A stretch of 22,215 nt of DNA from an uncultured Oscillospiraceae bacterium (GTDB lineage: Bacteria > Bacillota > Clostridia > Oscillospirales > Oscillospiraceae). The stretch spans positions 1 to 22,215 of the forward strand of contig CAJUPS010000059.1 of NCBI GenBank assembly GCA_910588045.1, written 5' to 3'. Positions 1-5,695 of the stretch are shown in pieces; positions within the stretch are counted from its first letter, which is position 1, and every line of letters begins with the position of its first letter. The notes below the pieces were generated by a model. The model saw only the letters and a list, made by a program, of their open reading frames with translations, had not been told where the DNA came from and searched no databases. Both the position numbers and the translations under genes were made by a program.

Positions 1-404
1 TCCCGGGCGTACTGGTGGATGACGGCCTGGTTGGCGGGGACGTAGATGCCGCCGTACTTCCGGGCGGCGGACAGACCGAAGGCGTGGTCGTCCTCGTTGA
101 TGGTGCCGCCCACGGCGCAGAGACTGTTGTGGCAGTTGGTCATGGCGTAGGGGATGGGGAACGCCTTCAGGCCGCTGGCCTTGGCGGTCTGGATGATCCC
201 TACGAAGGTGATGTCATGGGAGATCAGTGTGTCGAACTTGATGCGCAGCTTCTTCGGGTCCGAGCTCTTGTTGTGGGCGCGGAGAATGGAGTAAGCAATG
301 GTCTTCTCCCGGGCCTGGGCGGGGGCGGACTGCCCCTGCGCCTCGCCGACAGGAATGACCTGTCCGTCCAGGTAATAGGCGCCCTGCTTGATGACTTCTA
401 CCAT
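1..404 (-). CDS. Aconitase-superfamily hydratase, N-terminal part (gene runs off the window)
   Basis: The minus-strand frame is open from an ATG at 404 to the window edge, giving about 134 residues. A GGAGG lies 9 nt upstream of the ATG, which decides the start. The visible protein has an N-terminal strand region (residues 1-20, with the phrase YYLDGQVIPVGEA). It then has stretches such as SHDITFVGIIQTA, TNCHNSLCAVGGTINEDDH and GLSAAARKYGGIYVP-like text. From memory these resemble an uncharacterised aconitase-family hydratase of Clostridia and enterobacteria (YbhJ-like). The iron-sulphur cysteines expected further downstream are outside the window, so catalysis cannot be judged. The gene has its own promoter (459-487) and is transcribed away from the recombinase at 752. 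Assignment to the aconitase superfamily is from recall of motifs only. The exact substrate is unknown. Confidence 0.6.
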   Translation of the reverse strand, partial: MVEVIKQGAYYLDGQVIPVGEAQGQSAPAQAREKTIAYSILRAHNKSSDPKKLRIKFDTLISHDITFVGIIQTAKASGLKAFPIPYAMTNCHNSLCAVGGTINEDDHAFGLSAARKYGGIYVPANQAVIHQYAR

Positions 405-458
405 AAAAGTTTTCCTCCGTTTGTCTGCGGCGGGACGGCCGCTGGTTTTGACGGCCTG

Positions 459-487
459 AGTGTACCACACCGGAAACTTTTTGTGAA
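459..487 (-). promoter_or_regulatory. Sigma-A-type promoter of the hydratase gene
   Basis: Reading the minus strand, TTCACA (487-482) and TACACT (464-459) are separated by exactly 17 bp. They lie about 55 bp upstream of the start codon at 404. The stretch 488-668 between this promoter and the recombinase leader shows no other convincing gene. Confidence 0.6.
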
Positions 488-668
488 TAGTCAATAAGCA
501 AAAAGAGGCTGTGACACATAATTTTGTAGGATTGACGGATGAACGCGGCAAAACCGGGGCGTTTTGCAGGCGCGCCGGTGAAATCCTGCATGGCGGGCCG
601 GAAAAGTGCGGGAACGGCTGCGCCGTGCCGCGCGGGATGAAAAATCTTCAGGCTGATACGGCAAAAAA

Positions 669-751
669 TTGCACAAAGGGTGCATCCCGATGTGCAACTT
701 TCCCCCTTTTTTGTGAGATGATAGAGACATCTCACAAGAGGGGGATTTTTT
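669..751 (+). promoter_or_regulatory. Structured leader of the recombinase gene; hairpin covers its ribosome site
   Basis: Two hairpins precede the recombinase. The first pairs TTGCACA (669-675) with TGTGCAA (691-697), with GGG/CCC pairing inside. The second pairs TTGTGAGATG (711-720) with CATCTCACAA (728-737), and can be extended by CCCCCT (703-708) pairing with AGGGGG (739-744). The AGGGGG arm is the only plausible Shine-Dalgarno for the ATG at 752. The arm is followed by T6 (746-751), so the structure could act either as an intrinsic terminator or as a ribosome-site lock. Either would keep recombinase levels low. No clear -35/-10 pair was found for this gene. Confidence 0.55.
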
Positions 752-1579
752 ATGAGGATCACGGCAAATGAAATCCGGCAGTTTTCTGCCTGGCTCACCG
801 CCGGGGAGAAGTCCGCCGCTACCATTGAAAAGTACACCCGGGAGGCGCTGCGGTTCTCCCAGTGGCTGGCCGGACGGGAGCCCAGCAGGGCGCTGGCCCG
901 GGCCTACAAGGAGACGCTGGTCCGCTCTCCCGCAGGGGTCAACGGGGCCGTAGCCGCCCTCAACTGTCTGTTTTCCTTCCTGGGACTGCCGGAGTGTCGG
1001 TTGAAGTCCGTGAAAATCCAGCGGCAGATCTTCCGGGACGAGTCCCGGGAGCTCAGTCAGGCGGAGTACCGCCGTCTGCTCGCGGCGGCGAAGAGCACGC
1101 GAAACGAGCGTCTGCTGCTGGTGATGGAAACCATCTGCGCCACCGGTATCCGGGTAAGTGAGCTGAGATTCATCACCGTGGGAGCCGCGCGGCGGGGGCG
1201 GGTGGATGTGCGCAACAAGGGGAAGATCCGCACGGTCTTTCTGCCCTGCAAGCTGCAAAAGGTGCTGCTGCGGTACGCAAAGGCGCGGAAAATCGGGGAC
1301 GGCCCCGTCTTCATCACCCGCTCCGGCAGGCCGCTGGACCGAAGCAATATCTGGGCGGACATGAAAAGGCTCTGCCGTGTGGCGGACGTGGCGGAGACGA
1401 AGGTATTTCCCCACAACCTGCGGCACCTGTTCGCACGGACATATTATGACCTGGAGAAGGACATTGTCCGCCTGGCGGACATCCTCGGGCACGCCAGCAT
1501 CAATACGACCCGTATCTATACCATGGAAACCGGAGAGGTGCACCGCAGGCAGCTGGAGAAAATGCGGCTGGTGATATAA
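752..1579 (+). CDS. Tyrosine recombinase (XerC/D-like), probable dedicated DNA invertase
   Basis: A 275-aa site-specific recombinase. The N-terminal SAM-like core-binding domain spans roughly residues 1-95. The catalytic domain contains the full pentad plus nucleophile: R134 (in GIRVSEL), K158 (in NKGKIR), H221 and R224 (in HNLRH), H247 (in LGHASINTT) and Y256 (in RIYT). This is the family mechanism of cleavage through a 3'-phosphotyrosine and exchange at paired core sites. Length matches XerD-class enzymes rather than larger phage integrases, and no arm-binding domain is visible. The ATG at 752 is preceded by AGGGGG at 739-744, which is buried in a hairpin. The gene is monocistronic. Its stop is 10 bp from a 24-bp repeat that forms one end of a 200-bp segment with an identical inverted repeat at the far side, in front of a secreted-protein gene. 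That context suggests it inverts this segment, although host XerC/D-like functions elsewhere cannot be excluded. Confidence 0.9.
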   Translation: MRITANEIRQFSAWLTAGEKSAATIEKYTREALRFSQWLAGREPSRALARAYKETLVRSPAGVNGAVAALNCLFSFLGLPECRLKSVKIQRQIFRDESRELSQAEYRRLLAAAKSTRNERLLLVMETICATGIRVSELRFITVGAARRGRVDVRNKGKIRTVFLPCKLQKVLLRYAKARKIGDGPVFITRSGRPLDRSNIWADMKRLCRVADVAETKVFPHNLRHLFARTYYDLEKDIVRLADILGHASINTTRIYTMETGEVHRRQLEKMRLVI

Positions 1580-1589
1580 AAAGAAAACC

Positions 1590-1613
1590 ACGGAATTTTT
1601 GTTCCGTGGTAAT
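1590..1613 (+). repeat. Left inverted repeat (IRL) of the putative invertible segment
   Basis: This 24-bp sequence is the exact reverse complement of 1814-1837. It contains an internal core of ACCACGGAA (1587-1595) and TTCCGTGGT (1602-1610) around the asymmetric 6-bp spacer TTTTTG. Inverted 9-bp arms around a 6-bp spacer are the standard layout of a tyrosine recombinase crossover site. It sits 10 bp past the recombinase stop codon. It could also fold as a hairpin in the mRNA but is not followed by a T-run. Confidence 0.85.
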
Positions 1614-1654
1614 AAATCGTTATCTACATATATTTTTCTTTCTTTACCACTTAT

Positions 1655-1683
1655 ACTTTACCATATTCCGACCGTAAAATCAA
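1655..1683 (-). promoter_or_regulatory. Candidate promoter inside the invertible segment, facing the recombinase
   Basis: On the minus strand TTGATT (1683-1678) and TAAAGT (1660-1655) are 17 bp apart, each matching 4 of 6 consensus positions. TATAAG at 1655-1650 is an alternative -10. It reads leftwards, away from the secreted-protein gene. On the plus strand the best competitor is TATACT (1652-1657), with only a poor -35 17 bp upstream. The orientation call (OFF) therefore rests on modest evidence. Confidence 0.4.
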
Positions 1684-1686
1684 GCG

Positions 1687-1697
1687 GAATTTTTGTT
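1687..1697 (+). repeat. Internal copy 1 of the repeat core
   Basis: GAATTTTTGTT-type core (here GGAATTTTTGTT at 1686-1697), in the same direction as IRL. The left arm GCGGAA is partly kept, while the right arm is degenerate (TTATGGGC). It may be a weak or decoy recombinase site. Confidence 0.5.
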
Positions 1698-1728
1698 ATG
1701 GGCGCAAAATAGCTAGGTCGAGCAAAAA

Positions 1729-1739
1729 GAATTTTTGTT
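1729..1739 (+). repeat. Internal copy 2 of the repeat core
   Basis: GAATTTTTGTT again, direct with respect to IRL, followed by CGGCCC. The left arm is degenerate (AAAAA). With IRL, the first internal copy and the inverted right repeat, this makes four copies of the core within 250 bp. Confidence 0.5.
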
Positions 1740-1813
1740 CGGCCCAAAAGTTGCTGCTTTTCGTGCAACTCATTGTTCAAAAAAGGAAGAGATCAAGACG
1801 ACCTCTCTTTGTA

Positions 1814-1837
1814 ATTACCACGGAACAAAAATTCCGT
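1814..1837 (-). repeat. Right inverted repeat (IRR) of the putative invertible segment
   Basis: Exact reverse complement of 1590-1613. Its core reads ACCACGGAA, CAAAAA, TTCCGT on the plus strand, so the 6-bp spacer is inverted relative to the left site. That is the arrangement required for inversion rather than deletion. It ends 70 bp upstream of the secreted-protein start codon. Confidence 0.85.
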
Positions 1838-1859
1838 CATGAATCCCTTTGGTTTCTTC

Positions 1860-1876
1860 ACCTGCTTTATGCAGGT
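1860..1876 (+). promoter_or_regulatory. Leader hairpin upstream of the secreted-protein gene
   Basis: ACCTGC (1860-1865) pairs with GCAGGT (1871-1876) across a 5-nt loop, between the right inverted repeat and the ribosome site at 1896-1900. It lies outside the switch and so would be in the mRNA leader in either orientation. A role in mRNA stability is possible. Confidence 0.4.
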
Positions 1877-1907
1877 AAGAAATAAAAATTTTTTTGGAGG
1901 AAACATC

Positions 1908-3440
1908 ATGCGTAAAAAACTTTTGTCCCTGTTGACGGTTCTTTGCCTAGTGCTGGGTATGCTGCCTACCACCGCGTTTGCAGCCGCTGCCGAAGCCTAT
2001 GAGAAGAACGAAGTCGCCCGCGTCATCACCACCGACACCGAGATTGCCGAGGACATCGACGGTCTGGTGCTGGTTGACGCTCCCTGCAAGGTCACCGTGA
2101 AGGATGCCAAGCTGTCCGTCGGTATCGTAGTGTCCCCCGATGCCGCTGGCGCCGAGGTCATCCTGACCGGTACTACCGAAGCCGCTGAGGTCGTGGTCCT
2201 GTCCGCCTCTTCCGTGAAGGTGGAGGAGACCGCTACCGCTACATCCGTGACCGTTGACGCCGCCGAGGCCACGGTCGAGGTCGCCGGAACCGCTGCCGAG
2301 GTCATCGTGACCGAGAACGCCGAGAAGACCGCCGTCACCGTGGCCGAGACCGCCAAGGTCGAGACCGTGAGTGTGGCCGCTCCCGCCGCCGCCGTTGAGG
2401 TCGTGGGGGAGGTCAAGACCGTGGCCGTGGCTGAGACTGCCGCCGCCGCTACCGTGACCGTTGCTGAGACCGCTACCGTTTCCGCTCTGGAAGTGGCCGC
2501 TCCCGACGTGAAGGCCGATGTGGCTGGCACCGTGGAGAGCGTCACCGTGGCCGAGACCGCTACCGGCGCTGAGTTGGTTGTGGCCGAGACCGCTACTATC
2601 ACCGAGGTCACCGACGCCACCGGCGAGCTGACCGTCTCCGGTGATGGCGCTGACAAGGTGACGGTCAATGATACCACCGCTTCTGAGGAGGAAGAGGAAG
2701 ACGAGGAAGAAGATCTGACCGGTCCTGTGGACTTGCCTTGGCAGGTGGAGACACCCACCTACACTGGTCCTAGAATCACTTGGGCTCCGATGGTAGACCA
2801 TGCGGGTGAGACCGAAACGGAAATTGAGAATGTTCAGATTGGTGAGCCGGTTGTTACCCCGACTGGTGACAATCGCGCTTCTGTGACGCTTAATGCTCAG
2901 GACCTTCCGAAGCACACTGGAACTAATGGCAAAGGACCTGCTTATTGGATTGGTTTCGGTATCCAGAAGGAAGAAGGAACGACATATAAGTATTATGTTC
3001 TCCAGAAGAATGATGATGGTACAGTGCCTGCGGACGGGACCTGGGTTACGCCCACTGTTCCTTCTTTCTCTGTAGAGAATGTTGGTACGTTTGATAGCCT
3101 GTATTTCAGTGTTGATTTCACTCCGGTGCTGCCAGCTGATCCCACTGCTGAGGTTGATAATGAGGGTGATGAGGACGAGGATGCTAGTGGTGCTGGCGGT
3201 GAGGGCGATGAAGGCAGCGAACCTGTTGCATCTGTCCCCGCCGACAAGGAAACAGAGTACGTTGTTGTCGTGACAAAGGTTCCTGCTGGAAGTGCTCAGG
3301 CCGAGGGCGATAAGACTATTGTAACACCTGATGATCTTCCTGATATTACAAAGGACACTGTGGTTGAAGGTGAAGAGATTGTTTACATCTATGATGTATC
3401 CATCAATGCCACCGTTGTTCCTCCTGAGTCCGAGGGCTAA
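1908..3440 (+). CDS. Secreted repetitive acidic protein, probable phase-variable surface/exported protein
   Basis: A 510-aa protein starting at the ATG at 1908, which has GGAGG 7 nt upstream. The frame is open back to an ATG at 1839, but that start lacks a ribosome site. Residues 1-26 are a signal peptide (RKK, hydrophobic core, TTAFA-A cleavage). Residues about 30-255 are Val/Ala/Thr/Glu-rich with at least five VAETA units and alternating V-x-V strands, suggesting a beta-solenoid-like fold. Residues about 258-270 are an acidic run. Residues 275-410 form a non-repetitive domain rich in aromatic residues and glycine. A second Glu/Asp/Gly-rich linker (about 414-438) precedes a final domain. No LPXTG, S-layer homology or transmembrane anchor is visible. 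The repeat region uses GC-rich codons, while the section from about 2760 on is visibly AT-richer and less codon-biased, as if of different origin. Function is unknown. The invertible segment upstream suggests ON/OFF expression. Confidence 0.85.
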   Translation: MRKKLLSLLTVLCLVLGMLPTTAFAAAAEAYEKNEVARVITTDTEIAEDIDGLVLVDAPCKVTVKDAKLSVGIVVSPDAAGAEVILTGTTEAAEVVVLSASSVKVEETATATSVTVDAAEATVEVAGTAAEVIVTENAEKTAVTVAETAKVETVSVAAPAAAVEVVGEVKTVAVAETAAAATVTVAETATVSALEVAAPDVKADVAGTVESVTVAETATGAELVVAETATITEVTDATGELTVSGDGADKVTVNDTTASEEEEEDEEEDLTGPVDLPWQVETPTYTGPRITWAPMVDHAGETETEIENVQIGEPVVTPTGDNRASVTLNAQDLPKHTGTNGKGPAYWIGFGIQKEEGTTYKYYVLQKNDDGTVPADGTWVTPTVPSFSVENVGTFDSLYFSVDFTPVLPADPTAEVDNEGDEDEDASGAGGEGDEGSEPVASVPADKETEYVVVVTKVPAGSAQAEGDKTIVTPDDLPDITKDTVVEGEEIVYIYDVSINATVVPPESEG

Positions 3441-3530
3441 CCCCACTTTGCAGACCAACCGGAGATTTCTCCGGGCAAGGTTATAGGGGGCCGGTCTCTT
3501 GCGCAGCCGGTCCCCTCTCATTAGAAAATA

Positions 3531-3565
3531 AATCCCCGGAGGCTCACGCCTCCGGGGATTTGTTT
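3531..3565. terminator. Strong, probably bidirectional terminator
   Basis: A perfect 13-bp stem (3531-3543 with 3548-3560) with a TCAC loop. It is followed by TGTTT on the plus strand, and by a T-rich stretch on the minus strand. It lies after the secreted-protein gene. Smaller hairpins, CCGGAGA/CTCCGG near 3460-3476 and GGGGGCCGG/CCGGTCCCC near 3486-3516, precede it. Confidence 0.8.
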
Positions 3566-3615
3566 CGCTTTTCCTCCCGTTACCGTGCGGTAACTTCCAG
3601 CGCGCAGAGCCGTCA

Positions 3616-3699
3616 TTGGGCTATGCCCAACGACCGGCCCGGCAGCGCAAGCGCTGCCCAAGTTCTTTTTGGATACTTTTTCTTTCAAGAAAAAGTATC
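3616..3699. repeat. Three tandem hairpins between convergent genes (REP-like)
   Basis: Hairpins are TTGGGC/GCCCAA (3616-3630), GGCAGCGC/GCGCTGCC (3641-3658) and a perfect 13-bp stem GATACTTTTTCTT/AAGAAAAAGTATC (3672-3699). The last overlaps the stop codon of the permease gene and may stabilise or terminate that transcript, but it lacks a T-run. The dense set of palindromes resembles dispersed intergenic repeats. Family membership cannot be tested here. Confidence 0.55.
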
Positions 3700-4552
3700 A
3701 TCCCTTGACGCCGCCGGACGCCAGGCCGCTGACCAGGTTCTTCTCGATACCCATGAACAGGATGACCACGGGGATGATGGCGAAGATGGACGCGGCGAAC
3801 AGGTACTGCCACTCGATCATGTTGTACCCGTTAAAGACGTTGATGCCCACCGTCAAGGGCTTGAGGGTGTCGGTAGAGATCAGGCACAGGGCCACGGTGT
3901 ACTCGTTCCACGCGTTGATGAAGATAAAAATCAGCGTGGTGACGATGCCCGGCGCCGCCACGGGCAGCAGGACCCGCATCATGGATTGGAGCCGGTTGCA
4001 TCCGTCAATGGTGGCGGCCTGCTCCATCTCCGCGGAGATGCCGATGAAGGTGCCCCGCAGCAGCCAGATGGTAAACGCCTGGTTAAAGGCGGCGTTGATG
4101 AAAATCAGACCCCAGATGCTGTCCGTCAGTCCCATGGACATCATGACCTTATAGATACCGATGAGCAGCACCACCGGCGCAAACATCTGGGAGACGATGA
4201 CGAACCCCAGAAAGGCGGTCTGTCCCTTGAAGCGCATCCGGGCCAGGGCGTAGGCGGCGGGGATGCCGCAGAGCATGGCGATGAGGGTGGAGCCCCCGGC
4301 CACCAGAATGGAGTTGACCATGTACTGGGCCATCGGGGCCCGACTCCAGATGTCGATGAAGTTCGACCACAGGGCCGTCACGGGAAGGATGGTCCCGTTG
4401 GCGGAGAAGATCTCCCCGCGCCCTTTCAGCGCCGTGCAGAGCATGGCGAAATAGGGATAAAGCGTAATGATGCACACGTCCAGCACCACAAAATAGAGCA
4501 GGACCCGCAGGATCACCTTCTGTACGGAGACGGGTTTCTTCACAGTGTTCAT
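3698..4552 (-). CDS. ABC sugar transporter permease, MalG-type
   Basis: A 284-aa integral membrane protein of the carbohydrate-uptake-1 family. It has about six hydrophobic segments, the first near residues 15-38. The cytoplasmic EAA loop is visible as EMEQAATIDGCNRLQSM near residues 175-195, followed by the LP-A-PGI phrase. It would pair with the MalF-type protein encoded just upstream to form the channel across the cytoplasmic membrane. Its ATG overlaps the upstream stop by one base (TAATG), indicating translational coupling. No ATPase gene is in the window. As is common in Firmicutes, a shared MsiK-like ATPase encoded elsewhere is likely. Substrate is inferred only from the neighbouring regulon. 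Confidence 0.93.
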   Translation of the reverse strand: MNTVKKPVSVQKVILRVLLYFVVLDVCIITLYPYFAMLCTALKGRGEIFSANGTILPVTALWSNFIDIWSRAPMAQYMVNSILVAGGSTLIAMLCGIPAAYALARMRFKGQTAFLGFVIVSQMFAPVVLLIGIYKVMMSMGLTDSIWGLIFINAAFNQAFTIWLLRGTFIGISAEMEQAATIDGCNRLQSMMRVLLPVAAPGIVTTLIFIFINAWNEYTVALCLISTDTLKPLTVGINVFNGYNMIEWQYLFAASIFAIIPVVILFMGIEKNLVSGLASGGVKG

Positions 4553-5520
4553 TACTGGTCATCTCCTTTCCGCAGGGTGTAAATCATGTAGGCGCTGGCG
4601 CAGATGAGCAGGATGATGAAGCCGATGACGGAGACCGCCGCCGCCTCCCCCTGCTTGCCGTTGTAGAAAGCCAGCTTATAGAGGTAGGTGACCAGGGTGT
4701 CCGTGTGGTTGGCCGGGTCGCCCTTGGTCATGGTCCAGATGATGGGGAAGGAGTTGAACACGTAGATGATATTCAGCACCGTGGACACCGTCAGGGAGGA
4801 CTTCACCAGGGGCAGGGTGATCTTGAACAGCTTCTGCCAGTAGTTGGCCCCATCCACCGTGGCCGCCTCATAGTAGGTGGTGTCGATGCTCTGCAAGCCG
4901 GAGAGGACGCAGAAGGTGACAAAGGGGATGGTGACAAAGATGCCGCAGGCGATCTCCCAGGCGAAATATGCCTCCGGGGTGGGGGTCCAGTTCACCGGCG
5001 CGGAAATGATCCCCAGCTTGAGCAGCAGGGTGTTGAGGGTGCCATAGTCCTTGTTGATGATGAAGTTCCAGGCGCTGGCCTGGATGACCAGGGTGGTCGC
5101 CCAGGGGAAGACCACGATGGCCCGGGCCACCTTGCGCCCCTTGAACTGGTTGTTGAGAATCAATGCCAGCAGGAAGCCCAGCACCGTGGAGAGCACGACC
5201 ACGGCGATGGTCCAGACCAGGGTGTTCTTCAGCACCAGGCCGAAAGCGGGGCTCTTGATGACCTTTGCAAAGTTGTCGATGCCGTTAAAGCCCTTGATCT
5301 TGCCCGCCTTGCTCACGTCGCTCATGGACATCTGGAACACGGACAGGATGGGGACCAGGATGAAGACCGCCATCAGAATGAGGCTAGGGGCGATCCAGAG
5401 GTACGGTTCGATTTTACGCAATGTCCTGGAGCGGGAAGGCGGAGCCTTCTTTTGTACAGGAGCATTCTTATTCACAGGGGCCTTCTGTTTTCCGGGGGCG
5501 ACTGCGGCAGTTTTGTTCAC
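4552..5520 (-). CDS. ABC sugar transporter permease, MalF-type
   Basis: A 322-aa protein. I choose the GTG at 5520 as start because GGAGG lies 7 nt upstream, inside the longer frame that is open from 5571. The N-terminus (residues 1-40) is a Lys/Ala/Pro-rich cytoplasmic extension. It is followed by six predicted membrane segments (first around residues 42-65, IAPSLILMAVFILVPIL). The EAA loop is YYEAATVDGANYWQKLFKI, followed by LPLVKSS. It belongs to the MalF/UgpA family and is the partner of the MalG-type permease encoded next. It follows the binding-protein gene after a 175-bp gap containing two stable hairpins, which likely lower permease expression relative to the binding protein. Confidence 0.93.
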   Translation of the reverse strand: MNKTAAVAPGKQKAPVNKNAPVQKKAPPSRSRTLRKIEPYLWIAPSLILMAVFILVPILSVFQMSMSDVSKAGKIKGFNGIDNFAKVIKSPAFGLVLKNTLVWTIAVVVLSTVLGFLLALILNNQFKGRKVARAIVVFPWATTLVIQASAWNFIINKDYGTLNTLLLKLGIISAPVNWTPTPEAYFAWEIACGIFVTIPFVTFCVLSGLQSIDTTYYEAATVDGANYWQKLFKITLPLVKSSLTVSTVLNIIYVFNSFPIIWTMTKGDPANHTDTLVTYLYKLAFYNGKQGEAAAVSVIGFIILLICASAYMIYTLRKGDDQ

Positions 5521-5557
5521 GGAAACACCTCCCAAATTTCTCCCTTTTCTCCACTCC

Positions 5558-5607
5558 CCGACGGTGTTCAAAGCGCGGCTCGTTTTCCGGACTTTGAACG
5601 CGGTCGG
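5558..5607. other. Intra-operon imperfect inverted repeat
   Basis: The arms 5558-5573 and 5592-5607 pair at 14 of 16 positions around an 18-nt loop, with GTTCAAAG/CTTTGAAC as the perfect inner part. It lies between the binding-protein and MalF-type genes and probably acts in the mRNA, or as a protein site. Confidence 0.45.
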
Positions 5608-5625
5608 GGATCCATGAAATCAGAG

Positions 5626-5660
5626 CCGCGGGGCGGGGCCGCTCCGGCCCGGCCCCGCGG
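5626..5660 (-). other. GC-rich hairpin behind the binding-protein gene
   Basis: CCGCGGGGC (5626-5634) pairs with GCCCCGCGG (5652-5660), with a second inner stem GGGCC/GGCCC. It is very stable but has no T-run on the transcribed strand. It is therefore more likely a 3' stabiliser/attenuator of the binding-protein message than a full terminator. Confidence 0.55.
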
Positions 5661-5695
5661 TTGTGCGTTGCAGAATGATACCTATTGCGGACGCC

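Larger units (their letters stand above)
1614..1813. other. Putative 200-bp invertible segment (phase switch)
   Basis: An AT-rich segment without a gene, bounded by perfect 24-bp inverted repeats. It contains two further direct copies of the repeat core and a candidate promoter facing left. It also holds small palindromes: AGTTGC (1749-1754) with GCAACT (1765-1770), and a CTCTT-type pair near 1787-1809. Size and layout match known phase-variable promoter switches such as the roughly 200-bp switch upstream of C. difficile cwpV. Inversion would turn the internal promoter towards the secreted-protein gene at 1908. Inversion itself is inferred, as only one orientation is seen. Confidence 0.75.

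Noticed and set aside
1839..1907. Upstream ATG at 1839 as start of the secreted protein
   Set aside because: No ribosome site. It abuts the inverted repeat, and would put 23 extra residues before a perfect signal peptide.
1947..3521. Long minus-strand ORF (524 aa) and a 253-aa one antisense to the secreted-protein gene
   Set aside because: Low-complexity His/Gly/Ser shadow of the repetitive plus-strand gene. The plus-strand gene has a signal peptide and a good ribosome site; the antisense ORFs have neither.
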